The position numbers were made by a program, and so were the translations under genes. The notes beneath the pieces were generated by a model. That model ran no database searches and was not told where the DNA came from. It was given only the letters and a program-made list of their open reading frames with translations. From Gaiellasilicea sp963763755 (GTDB lineage: Bacteria; Actinomycetota; Thermoleophilia; Gaiellales; Gaiellaceae): a stretch of 64,000 nt of DNA. The DNA is taken from NCBI GenBank assembly GCA_963763755.1, contig CAVXQE010000004.1, forward strand, positions 186,001 through 250,000, written 5' to 3'. Positions 43,659-52,648 of the stretch are shown piece after piece (position 1 is the first letter of the stretch; every line of letters starts with the position of its first letter).

Positions 43659-44792
43659 TTGAAACCCGGACCGGAACCCTGTTCAATCAGGGAAGACGAT
43701 GAGGGAGAGGACGATCTGAGCGCGACTGCGGTGACGAGCGCTGCGGCTCCGCGCGTGTCTCGCGACGGGCCGCCGCTGATTCGCGCGGAGGGGATCTGGA
43801 AGATCTTCGGCCCGCACGGCGAGCGGCTGCTCGGCACCGAGGACGTGGACCTGCCTCGCCGCGAGCTGCGGGCGAAGACGGACTGCGTGATCGCCGTCCG
43901 AGACGTCTCGATCGAGGTCTGGCCCGGCGAGGTCTTCGTCGTCATGGGACTCTCCGGCTCGGGGAAGTCGACGCTCGTGCGGACGCTGATCCGGCTGATC
44001 GAGCCGACGGCGGGCGCGATCGAGATCGACGGCCGCGACGTGATGGCGGCGGGGCGAGCCGAGCTGCGCGAGCTGCGCCGGCACACCGTCTCGATGGTCT
44101 TCCAGCACTTCGGCCTGCTCGCCCACCGGCGCGTGGTCGACAACGTCGCCTTCGGCCTCGAGGTGCAGGGCGTGCCGAAGGCGCAGCGCCTTGCCCGCGC
44201 GGAGGAGGTGCTCCAGCTCGTCGGGCTCGAGGACTCCGGCAACCAGTTCCCGGATCAGCTCTCGGGCGGGATGCAGCAGCGCGTCGGGCTCGCGCGGGCC
44301 TTCGCGGTCGATCCGAAGGTGATGCTCTACGACGAGCCCTTCAGCGCCCTCGATCCGCTGATCCGCCGCGACATGCAGGACGAGGTCTGCCGGCTCCAGC
44401 TCGAGACGGGCAAGACGATGCTCTTCATCACGCACGACCTGCCGGAGGCGCTGCGGCTCGGCGACCGGATCGCGATCATGCGCGACGGCGCGATCGTGCA
44501 GCTCGGGACGCCGGAGGAGCTCGTCGGGGAGCCGGCCGACGAGTACGTCGCGAACTTCGTGCGCGACATCCCGAAGAGCAACGTGCTGACGCTCCGCTGG
44601 ATCATGCGCGAGCCCACACCCGAGGATCCCACCGACGGCCCGAAGCTCGACGTCACGACGACGGTCAGCAAAGCCGCGCCGACGCTCGCCGCGAGTGAGA
44701 AGCCGGTCTGCGCCGTCGAGAACGGGAAGATCGTCGGCATCGTCGACCGGGAGGCGGTCTTCCAGGCGATCGCCGACGAGAGAGGCGACTGA
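43659..44792 (+). CDS. Glycine betaine/choline ABC transporter ATP-binding protein
   Basis: ProV/OpuAA type. Walker A GLSGSGKST, the Q-loop VFQHFGLLAHR, signature QLSGGMQQRVGLARAF, Walker B VMLYDEPFSALDP, and ITHDLPEAL. C-terminal extension includes a CBS-like segment KPVCAVENGKIVGIVDREAV, used for regulation in OpuA transporters. TTG 43659 is the longest start; a GTG at 43731 or a CTG at 43716 after GGGAGAGGA may be the real one, since homology begins at about 43779. Second of a coupled V-W-X transport operon. Confidence 0.92.
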   Translation: MKPGPEPCSIREDDEGEDDLSATAVTSAAAPRVSRDGPPLIRAEGIWKIFGPHGERLLGTEDVDLPRRELRAKTDCVIAVRDVSIEVWPGEVFVVMGLSGSGKSTLVRTLIRLIEPTAGAIEIDGRDVMAAGRAELRELRRHTVSMVFQHFGLLAHRRVVDNVAFGLEVQGVPKAQRLARAEEVLQLVGLEDSGNQFPDQLSGGMQQRVGLARAFAVDPKVMLYDEPFSALDPLIRRDMQDEVCRLQLETGKTMLFITHDLPEALRLGDRIAIMRDGAIVQLGTPEELVGEPADEYVANFVRDIPKSNVLTLRWIMREPTPEDPTDGPKLDVTTTVSKAAPTLAASEKPVCAVENGKIVGIVDREAVFQAIADERGD

Positions 44793-44793
44793 C

Positions 44794-46788
44794 GTGGCCA
44801 CGGTCGCTCGCCGAGAGGGCCGCCTCGACGCCGGCCATCGTGCACCGGCGCTGGTGGCGCGGAAAGCTCGTCCAGGTGGCGGGAATCGTCGCGCTGATGT
44901 ACGTCGCCTACCGGGCCTGGGGACTCGAATATCCCTGGCCGAACAATCTCGTCTGGAACTCGCTGTCGGTGCATCTCGACGACTTCCAGACCTGGCTCCT
45001 GACCGAGCGCGGCAAGGAGGACCAGTCGTTCGTCTTCACGATCTTCGAGGGCTTCAGCTCGGCGATCGAACACCTCGTCGAGTGGTTCAACCGGCTGCTG
45101 ATCTGGATGACGTGGGCCGGGACGACCATCGCGGGCGTGGCGCTCGTTCTGCGCTTCGGCGGCCTGGCGCGCAGCGCTGTGGACCCTCTCGGCGTTCGCG
45201 AGCTTCGCCCTGCTTGGCCTCTGGGAGGAGAGCATGGAGACGCTGGCCCTGATGCTCGTGTCGGTCGGACTGTCCCTCCTCGTCGGGATCCCACTGGGAA
45301 TCGTCGCCGGCCGCTCCGACCGGTTTCGCCGGCTGATCACGCCGGTGCTCGATGCCATGCAGATCGTCCCCGCCTTTGCGTACCTGATGCCGGTCGTGAT
45401 CCTCTTCTCGATCGGCCCGGCCGCGGCCGTGGTCTGCACGATGATCTACGCGATTCCACCGGCCATCCGGATCACCGCGCTCGGGATCCGGGGAGTGCCG
45501 CTGAACACGGTCGAGGCGGCCACGTCGATGGGTGCCACCCGAAGGCAGTTGCTCCGGAAGGTGCAGCTCCCGCTCGCCCGGCGAATGATCCTGCTGGGCG
45601 TCAGCCAGACGATCCTCTTCGCGCTCTCGATGGTCGTGATCGCAGGCTTGATCGGCGGCGGAGGCCTCGGGGCGGTTGTCACGAGCGGCCTCTACTCGAA
45701 CCCAGCGCTCGCGATCCTTGCCGGGCTCGTGATCGTGGTGATGGCGATGGCCCTCGACCGGTCGTTCGAGGCGATCGCGGAGCGGACCGACCCGGCGCTT
45801 CGGCACCTCGATGAGGCGAGGAAGCGCGGTCAGAACGTGGCACTCATTGCGGCGATCGTGGCGGGAGTCGGCCTCTCGAAAGCCCTCGGCGTCAACGCCG
45901 CGTACCCGGACGAGGCCGGAAGCCCGCCGCGCACGGTGACGATCGAGGAGTGGCTGCTGGCCAAGATCCAGGTCGTTCTCGACTACGTGCAGGACCCGAC
46001 GACGTGGGTCTTCTCGGTCACCGAGCGGGTCGGTGTCTTCATCCTCCAGCAGCTGCTGTTGCCGCTGCAGGAATTCCTGATCGAGGCCCCGTGGTTCACG
46101 ACGGTCATCGGGCTGACGGCGATCGCGTTCGTGGTGAGCGGCCTGCGACCGGCGCTGACGACTCTCGCGATGCTCTGCCTGATCGGGTTCATGGGTGTCT
46201 GGGCGCTCGCGATGGACACGCTCTCCCAGGTGCTCGTCGCCACAGCGATCGCCGTTGTGATCGGCGTCGCCCTGGGTGTCCTGGCCGCCGAGAGCAACCG
46301 CTTCTCGAAGGTCATGAGGCCCATCAGTGACCTGCTGCAGACGCTCCCGCAGCTCGTCTACATCATCCCGTTCATCTACCTGATGCCGGTCTCGATCGTG
46401 CCGGGGATCGTGGCCAGCGTCCTCTACGCGTTCCCGGTCACGCTTCGGCTCGTCGAGCGAGGCGTGCGGGACGTGGCGCCGACGTCGGTCGAGGCGGCGA
46501 CCGCGTTCGGGGCCTCGACGGCGTCAGGTGCTGATGAAGGTCAAGCTTCCCCTGGCCGGTGACGCGGTCATGCTCGGCATCAACCAGGCGATCATCATGG
46601 TGCTCGCCGTGGTCGTGATCGCCGGGCTCGTGGGCTCGGGCGGCCTCGGCTACGAGGTCGCGCAGGGTCTCGTCCGCGGGCAGTTCGGTCAGGGCGTGAT
46701 CGCCTCGATCGCGATCCTCGCGCTCGGAATCGCGCTCGACCGCGTCACGCAGGGCACGCGCCAATCGAAGAAGGAGGGCATCGCATGA
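44794..46788 (+). CDS. Betaine/choline ABC permease with two fused permease domains, frameshifts
   Basis: About 664 residues. Two BPD_transp_1 domains of ProW/OpuAB type occur in one gene: the first with LDAMQIVPAFAYLMPVVILF, VEAATSMGATRRQLLRKVQL and VIAGLIGGGGLGAVV, the second with LQTLPQLVYIIPFIYLMPVS, VEAATAFGAS and VVIAGLVGSGGLGYEV. A transmembrane linker joins them, so one polypeptide may supply both halves of the channel. Breaks near 44820, 45180 and 46520. GTG 44794 follows the ATPase stop by one base. Confidence 0.88.
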
Positions 46789-46826
46789 AGAGCAGGACCG
46801 GGTTACACAACAAGAGGGAGGGTCGG

Positions 46827-47799
46827 ATGTCGGTTCGAGGTGGCTGGCTGGGTCGTGCAGGCCTGGTCGGTCTCACGCTCGTCGGAGTCGCCGCGCTTGC
46901 CGTGTCGGGCAGCGCTTTCGGCAAGGGCGCAGCAGCGAGTTGCGGCACGGTGATCATGAACGAGCAGTCGTGGTCGGGCTCGACGGCGAACACGTACGTC
47001 GCGAAGTACGTGCTCGAGAAGCGGCTCGGCTGCAAGGTGAAGCTCACGCAGGTCACCGAGGGCCCGCCGTACTTCCAGGCCATGCGTGACGGCAAGGTCG
47101 ACGTCGCCCTCGAAGACTGGGACAACACGCTCACGACGAGCAGGCAAGACCTACACCAAGGACGGTTCGGTACGGGTCGTCGGCTCGAACGGGATCACCG
47201 GCGTCATCGGCTGGTACATCCCGCGCTACCTGCTCAAGCAGTACCCGCAGTTCAGGACGTGGCGGGGCCTGAAGGGCAAGGAGTCCGTGTTCAAGTCGCC
47301 CGAGTCGGGCTCGCAGGGCATGTTCCTGGGCGGGGATCCGTCCTACGTCCAGAAGGATCGCGCCCTCATCAAGGAGCTCGGACTCAACTTCAAGCACGTC
47401 GTCGCAGGTGCGGAGCCCGCTCAGATTGCGCGGTGGAGCCAGCTGTACAAGCAGAAGAAGCCGGTCCTCTTCTACTGGTACGACCCGCAGTACCTGAACG
47501 CGCAGTACGACCTCGTGCGGATCCAGCTGCCGAAGCGCTTCCCGGGGTGCCTGGACGACGAGAAGCAGAGCGGCAAGCACGCGTGCGAGTACCCGTCCTA
47601 CGGCCTCGACAAGCTGATCTCGAAGAAGTTCGCGACGAGCGGCTCGCCGGCCGTCAAGTTCGTCAGGAACTGGAAGTGGACGTCCAAGGACCAGAACCTC
47701 GTCGCCAACCTGATCGCCGGCAAGAAGATGAAGCCGGAGAAGGCGGCGGAGCAATGGGTCAAGGCGAACCCCGGAAAGGTGGCCGCCTGGCTCAAGTAG
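46827..47799 (+). CDS. Glycine betaine/choline-binding protein, one frameshift
   Basis: OpuAC-type solute-binding protein of about 324 residues. Signal peptide GLVGLTLVGVAALAVSGSAF, then SCGTVIMNEQSWSGSTANTY, AMRDGKVDVALEDWDNT and the aromatic-box region VLFYWYDPQYLN. ATG 46827 after GAGGGAGGG is preferred because the signal peptide begins there; ATG 46785 overlaps the permease stop and would add 14 residues. Frame change near 47140. Third gene of the transporter operon; a bidirectional terminator follows. Confidence 0.9.
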
Positions 47800-47812
47800 G
47801 TGACGTCGGAGC

Positions 47813-47842
47813 GATGAGGGGCGGCGCGGCCCGCCCCTCATC
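47813..47842. terminator. Bidirectional terminator hairpin
   Basis: Perfect 12-bp stem GATGAGGGGCGG / CCGCCCCTCATC with a 6-base loop between two convergent genes; it overlaps the stop codon of the DMT transporter gene. Confidence 0.8.
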
Positions 47843-48668
47843 CACCGACTGCGACGAGCGCGACACCGCAAACGACGAGGATGGCTCCCGTCAGGCGGGC
47901 CGGCGTCACGTGCTCCTTCAGCACCACCGCCGCGAGGAGCGTGGCGATGACGACGCTCGTCTCGCGCACGGCGGCCACTGACGCTGCGGAAGCGCGTTCG
48001 AGCGCGGCGAGCACGAGTGCGTACGCCGTGAACGTCGCGATTCCGGCGACGATCGAGGACGGGTTGAGCTCGCTTCGAAGCGCCACGGCACCGCCCCGCA
48101 TGCGAGCCACCCAGGCTGCGTAGAGGACGGCCGGCGCGATCATCGAGATCTCGAGGTAGGCGATCGGGGTCGCGTAGTCGAGCCCACGCTTGTCGACGAG
48201 CGTGTACGAGGCGATCACGCCCGCGATCGCGAGCCCGAAGACGACCCCGTTGGCACCGGCGCCACGACGGACGCCTCGGATCGCGAGCACCCCGAGGCCG
48301 ACGAGGACGACGCCTGCAGCCTGCGCCCATGACGTTTCGTAGCCGAGCACGACGATGCCCGCGAGCAGGACGAAGGTCGGCGCCACTCCCCGCGCGACCG
48401 GATACACCACCGACACCTCGGCCTTCCGGTAGGCGGTGATCAGCAGCGAGAAGTAGAGGAGCTGCAGGCAGCTCGTGACGACGAGGTAGGGCCAGACGTC
48501 TCGCTCGAGCCCCCAGGCAAAGACCGCCACCGGGGCGAAGACGATCACCGCCACGATGAGCGCCACCGCGGTGGCCGCCTCGGGATCGCGGGCTCGCGCG
48601 AGCAACAGGTTCCAGAGCGCGTGCACGAATGCCGCCGCGAGCGCGAGCAGGAGTGCGGAGAGCGGCAT
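47838..48668 (-). CDS. EamA/DMT-superfamily transporter
   Basis: 276 residues with about ten membrane helices in two EamA repeats (ALAAAFVHALWNLLLARARD at the start; VYPVARGVAPTFVLLAGIVV at the end of repeat one; AASVAAVRETSVVIATLLAA in repeat two). Probably exports or imports a small metabolite such as an amino acid; substrate not predictable. Divergent from a HAD phosphatase gene. Confidence 0.88.
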   Translation of the reverse strand: MPLSALLLALAAAFVHALWNLLLARARDPEAATAVALIVAVIVFAPVAVFAWGLERDVWPYLVVTSCLQLLYFSLLITAYRKAEVSVVYPVARGVAPTFVLLAGIVVLGYETSWAQAAGVVLVGLGVLAIRGVRRGAGANGVVFGLAIAGVIASYTLVDKRGLDYATPIAYLEISMIAPAVLYAAWVARMRGGAVALRSELNPSSIVAGIATFTAYALVLAALERASAASVAAVRETSVVIATLLAAVVLKEHVTPARLTGAILVVCGVALVAVGG

Positions 48669-48694
48669 CGCGGGGGAGCGTAATCTCTCGTGAC

Positions 48695-49333
48695 GTGCCG
48701 ATCCGCGCAGTGATCTTCGACTTCAACGGCACGCTCTCCCAGGACGAGCCCGTCCTCTGCCGGATCTACCGCGAGCTCTTCGCCGAGTACGGCAAGCCGA
48801 TCTCCGAGCGCGAGTACTACGAGACCCTCTCCGGGCTCGCGGAGCACACGATTGCCGAGCTCTGCCTCGGCCACGGCGACCCGCGCATTCCCGCGTTCAT
48901 CCGGGAGCGAATCGACCGCTACCGAGCTCTGGTCGCGGACGGCTCGACCGTGCCCGAGGCGACGCGCGACGCAGTGCGTTTCGCCGCCGGTCACGCCCGG
49001 CTCGCAATCGTCTCCGGTGCCGCGCGCGAGGAGATCGTTCCGGTCGTCGCTGCAGCCGGGCTCGGAGAGCTGATCGCGACCGTCGTCGCCGACGACGACG
49101 TGGCTCTCGGCAAGCCCGATCCCGAGAGCTACCTGCTCGCGCTCCGACAGCTCGGCGTCGCAGGTGCGGAGACGCTTGTCTTCGAGGACACCGAAGCAGG
49201 CGTCGCGTCGGCCAAGGCGGCGGGCACGCATGTGGTCGCCCTGCTCGGGACGCAGGCACCGGAGCGGCTCGCGGAGGCCGACGAGATAGTGGAGACGATC
49301 GACGTCCCGTTGCTGCGGCGCTTGCTCGGATGA
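48695..49333 (+). CDS. HAD-superfamily hydrolase
   Basis: 213 residues. Nucleophile Asp in AVIFDFNGTLSQDE, motif II LAIVSGAAREE, lysine in GKPDPESYLLAL and acidic motif LVFEDTEAGVASAKAAG. Phosphoglycolate- or beta-phosphoglucomutase-like, probably a phosphatase on a small phosphate ester. GTG 48695, with TAATCT eight bases upstream as possible leaderless -10. Overlaps the glycerophosphodiesterase gene by four bases (ATGA). Confidence 0.87.
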   Translation: MPIRAVIFDFNGTLSQDEPVLCRIYRELFAEYGKPISEREYYETLSGLAEHTIAELCLGHGDPRIPAFIRERIDRYRALVADGSTVPEATRDAVRFAAGHARLAIVSGAAREEIVPVVAAAGLGELIATVVADDDVALGKPDPESYLLALRQLGVAGAETLVFEDTEAGVASAKAAGTHVVALLGTQAPERLAEADEIVETIDVPLLRRLLG

Positions 49334-49917
49334 CGTGGACGATCGCCCATCGGGGAGCGTCCGCGGAGCTGCCGGAGAACACGCCGGCCGCGTTCGAGCG
49401 TGCGATCGAGCTCGGCGCAGACTTCGTCGAGTTCGACGTTCACGCCGCGGCCGACGGCTCGCTCGTCGTCTGCCACGACCCGCCGGTGGGCGGCGAGCCG
49501 CGCCTCGAGGAGGTCGTCGACCAGTGCTCGGGGCGGATCGGCCTGATGTGCGAGCTCAAGAGCCCGTGGCGCTACCGGCGTCACGACGTCGTCGCGCGCA
49601 CGGTCGCGCTGCTCCCGGAGGACGCAGTGGTCATCAGCTTCGAGTCGCAGGCGCTGCGCCAGGTGCGAGGGCTGCGGACGCTGCAGCACGTGGGCCTGGG
49701 CGTCTCGATCCGCCGGGCGGCACGCTCCGCGTGGGGAGCCGGGTTCTGGGATCCGCGCGCCCGGCCTCGCGGACTCGCCCTGGCTCGGCGGCTGGGACTT
49801 CGGACCGCCGTCTACACGGTCAACGACGAGCGGCGCATGCGCGCGCTCCTGGAGCTCGGCGTGGACGGAATCTTCACCGACCGGCCCGAGCTGCTGCTGG
49901 CGCTCGTCAGAGGCTGA
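49330..49917 (+). CDS. Glycerophosphodiester phosphodiesterase
   Basis: 195-residue GDPD TIM barrel. IAHRGASAELPENTPAAFER, then FVEFDVHAAADGSLVVCHD and the C-terminal GLRTAVYTVNDERRMR, GVDGIFTDRPELLL carry the metal and catalytic residues. Splits glycerophosphodiesters to glycerol-3-phosphate and an alcohol (for example choline, relevant to the betaine genes, or ethanolamine). No signal peptide, so cytoplasmic, as expected if substrates enter via a transporter. Convergent overlap of 11 bases with the ABC ATPase gene. Confidence 0.9.
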   Translation: MTWTIAHRGASAELPENTPAAFERAIELGADFVEFDVHAAADGSLVVCHDPPVGGEPRLEEVVDQCSGRIGLMCELKSPWRYRRHDVVARTVALLPEDAVVISFESQALRQVRGLRTLQHVGLGVSIRRAARSAWGAGFWDPRARPRGLALARRLGLRTAVYTVNDERRMRALLELGVDGIFTDRPELLLALVRG

Positions 49918-50959
49918 GGAGGCGGGCGCTCTCCGACGGGAAGCCCACCCCGACGCGCATGCCGACGGGGTACGAGTCGGCGCGGGTCGCGGAGACGTCG
50001 GCGGTCATCTCGCCCTCGCCGAAGCTCACCTTCAGCCGCGTCACGGGGCCGAGGAACGTGTGCGAGATCACCTCGCCCGTGAGTGGGGAGCCGTTCGACG
50101 CCGGGCCCAGCTCGACCGTCTCGGGCCGGACGAGCACGAGCACGCGCTCGCCGGCGCTGTGACCGCGAACCGCGTCGACTGCGAGTCGCACCCCGCCGTA
50201 GTCGACCTCGCCCGCCTGCGAGTCGGCGACCGTGGCCTCGAGCCGGTTCATCGTCCCGACGAACTCGGCCACGAAGGGCGTCGAGGGCGAGCCGTAGATC
50301 TCGGCCGGCGCCCCGATCTGCTCGATGCGACCCTGCGAGAGCACCGCGACCCGGTCGGAGATCGAGAGCGCCTCCTCCTGGTCGTGCGTGACGTAGATGG
50401 TCGTGATCCCCAGCCGGCTCTGGATCCGCCTGATCTCCTCCCGCAGCTGCACGCGCACCTTTGCGTCGAGCGCCGAGAGCGGCTCGTCGAGGAGGAGGAC
50501 GCGCGGCTCGATCGCGAGCGCGCGGGCGAGCGCGACTCGCTGCTGCATCCCGCCCGAGAGCTGGTGCGGATAGCGGTCGCCGGCGTGGCCGAGGCCCACG
50601 AGCTCGAGCAGCTCCGCGACCTTCGTCGCCCGCTCCTCTTTCGCGGTGCCGCGGATCTTCAGCCCGTACTCGACGTTCCGCGACGCACTCATGTTCGGGA
50701 AGAGGCTGTAGGCCTGGAAGACCATCCCCATGTCCCGCTTGCTGGGCGGGACGCGTGTCATGTCCTTGCCCGCGACGAGGATGCGGCCCGAGGTCGGGCG
50801 GTCGAAGCCGGCGACGATGCGCAGGGCGGTCGTCTTCCCGCAGCCCGACGGCCCGAGCAGCGAGACGAACTCTCCCTCCTCGAGCGAGATGCTGATGCCG
50901 TCGAGCGCGACGACGTCGCCGAACGACCGGTGCAGGGTCTCGATCTCGACGAACGCCAT
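49907..50959 (-). CDS. ABC transporter ATPase, PotA/FbpC type
   Basis: 350 residues. Walker A LLGPSGCGKTT, signature HQLSGGMQQRVALARAL, Walker B VLLLDEPLSALD, switch YVTHDQEEAL, and a C-terminal TOBE domain. Energises import with the two permeases and binding protein encoded upstream; polyamine, iron(III) and phosphonate/phosphodiester importers share this type. Neighbouring GDPD and GlpD genes make a glycerophosphodiester or related substrate attractive but unproven. Confidence 0.92.
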   Translation of the reverse strand: MAFVEIETLHRSFGDVVALDGISISLEEGEFVSLLGPSGCGKTTALRIVAGFDRPTSGRILVAGKDMTRVPPSKRDMGMVFQAYSLFPNMSASRNVEYGLKIRGTAKEERATKVAELLELVGLGHAGDRYPHQLSGGMQQRVALARALAIEPRVLLLDEPLSALDAKVRVQLREEIRRIQSRLGITTIYVTHDQEEALSISDRVAVLSQGRIEQIGAPAEIYGSPSTPFVAEFVGTMNRLEATVADSQAGEVDYGGVRLAVDAVRGHSAGERVLVLVRPETVELGPASNGSPLTGEVISHTFLGPVTRLKVSFGEGEMTADVSATRADSYPVGMRVGVGFPSESARLLSL

Positions 50960-51751
50960 CTAGCGGGCGCCTCCCACCTGGACTGTGCGGCGGCCGCGGC
51001 CGACGAACAGCAGCGACAGCATGGCCACCCACGTGATCGCGAAGCTCAGGAGCGAGACCGCCCCCGCGGGGTAGGCCTTGGTCTCGTTGATGTACTGGAT
51101 GTAGATCGGGAACGTGTGGAAGGCGGCGAGGTTCGCGATCGTGAACTCGCCCATCACGATCGCGAGCGTCAGGAACGCCCCCGCGAGCGCGGCCGTGCGG
51201 ATGTTCGGGAGGATCACGCGGAACAGCGTCGTGCGCCACGTCGCGCCCAGGCTCTGCGAGGCCTCGGTCAGCGTGTGCACGTCGATCGCGCGGAAGCCGG
51301 AGTCGAGCGAGAAGTAGATGTAGGGGAAGGCGAGGATCACGTAGGCCGCGACGAGGAAGCCGTACGGCTGCGCGTAGAACCACTGTGGCGTGCCCTTGTA
51401 GAGGTCGAGCAGACCGACCACGAGGATGATCGGCGGAATCACGAACGGCACGAGCGCGAGGAAGCCGATCAGGGCCCGAAGCCGCGGCAGCTTCAGGTGC
51501 ACCCAGTAGACGGTCGGGATGAGCAGCGCGAGTGAGACGATGATCGTCTCGATCGAGAGGATGAAGGACTGCCTGAGCGACCGCCAGAACTCGGGGTCGT
51601 CGACGATCTCCTGGTAGTTCGCGCTCGTGCAGCACTTCCCGGTCGTGCCGCTCCGAAGGCTGAAGATCAGCATCGCCAGGAGCGGCACCAGGAAGTAGAT
51701 GGCACCGATCCCGAGCCACAGCACAGCCGAGGGCGAGATCCGCTTCCTCAT
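50960..51751 (-). CDS. ABC transporter permease (PotC-like)
   Basis: 263 residues with six membrane helices and the EAA loop EASQSLGATWRTTLFRVILP. Starts MRKRISPSAVLWLGIGAIYF. ATG 51751 overlaps the stop of the first permease gene (ATGA) and its end abuts the ATPase gene, giving the order binding protein, permease, permease, ATPase. Confidence 0.9.
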   Translation of the reverse strand: MRKRISPSAVLWLGIGAIYFLVPLLAMLIFSLRSGTTGKCCTSANYQEIVDDPEFWRSLRQSFILSIETIIVSLALLIPTVYWVHLKLPRLRALIGFLALVPFVIPPIILVVGLLDLYKGTPQWFYAQPYGFLVAAYVILAFPYIYFSLDSGFRAIDVHTLTEASQSLGATWRTTLFRVILPNIRTAALAGAFLTLAIVMGEFTIANLAAFHTFPIYIQYINETKAYPAGAVSLLSFAITWVAMLSLLFVGRGRRTVQVGGAR

Positions 51752-52644
51752 CGCACCCACCGGGACGAGATCCGCTGCAGCGGGATGTAGACCAGCATCA
51801 TCGCCACGAGAACGACGATCATCCCGAAGGCCAGGGCCTCGCCGATGTGCGGATTGTCGAGCACGTTCCCGCTCAGGTTGAAGCCGATCTGAAGCGGCGC
51901 GAGGTTGACGCCGCCGCCGGTGAGGCCGTACGCCGTGGCGTAGGCGGAGAAGGAGTTGCCGAAGAGGAGCACCATCGCGCCGAGCAGCGAGGGCATCAGC
52001 ACCGGCACGCCGATGTAGCGCCAGAACTGGAAGGAGGTCGCACCCAGGTTCGCCGATGCCTCGCGCCACTCGCGCCGGAGGCCGTCGATCGCGGGCGAGA
52101 TGACCAGGATCATCAGCGGAATCTGGAAGTAGAGATACGTGATCTCGACGCCCGTCTTCGAGAAGAGGCTGAAGCCGTGGTCGTAGGGGTTGACGCCGAG
52201 GTTGACGAGCCACTGCGTGACGATCCCGATCGTGCCGAGGGTGGCGATGAACGCGAAGGCGAGCGGGATGCCCGCGAAGTTGGCCGCCACGCCCGAGAAC
52301 GTGGTCAGCGCGGAGCGGACGACCCTCGGCGTGCCGTCGCGGATCGCCGAGTAGGCGATCAGGAAGCCCAGCAGGCCGCCGACGACAGCCGTGACGAGGC
52401 TCACCTCGATGCTGTTCTTGTACGCCGAGATGTAGGGCTCGTTCTTCAGCTCCTGGAGGTTCGAGAGCGTGAAGCCGCCGTCGACACCCTTGAAGGCGCC
52501 GAAGAGCACCTGCCCCGCAGGCAGGAACAGGAAGAGGAGCGCGTAGGCGAAGAACGGCACGACGCCGAGCCATGCAAGGGACGGACGCCCGCGGCCGGCT
52601 CGCGCCGGCCGCGGGGCACCTTCGGACTCGATCGCCGTTTCCAG
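51748..52644 (-). CDS. ABC transporter permease (PotB-like)
   Basis: Six-helix permease with EAA loop EASANLGATSFQFWRYIGVP. The first standard start is GTG 52560, which would begin right at the first membrane helix. The upstream open frame contains a polar, Arg-rich N-terminus (GAPRPARAGRGRPSLAW) starting at CTG 52644, four bases after the binding-protein stop; I use that start with reserve. Confidence 0.85.
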   Translation of the reverse strand: METAIESEGAPRPARAGRGRPSLAWLGVVPFFAYALLFLFLPAGQVLFGAFKGVDGGFTLSNLQELKNEPYISAYKNSIEVSLVTAVVGGLLGFLIAYSAIRDGTPRVVRSALTTFSGVAANFAGIPLAFAFIATLGTIGIVTQWLVNLGVNPYDHGFSLFSKTGVEITYLYFQIPLMILVISPAIDGLRREWREASANLGATSFQFWRYIGVPVLMPSLLGAMVLLFGNSFSAYATAYGLTGGGVNLAPLQIGFNLSGNVLDNPHIGEALAFGMIVVLVAMMLVYIPLQRISSRWVR

Positions 52645-52648
52645 CGCG

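Noticed and set aside
43677..43692. CCCTG-N6-CAGGG hairpin between the aldehyde dehydrogenase and the ABC ATPase
   Set aside because: Only five base pairs in the middle of a coupled operon; too weak to call a terminator.
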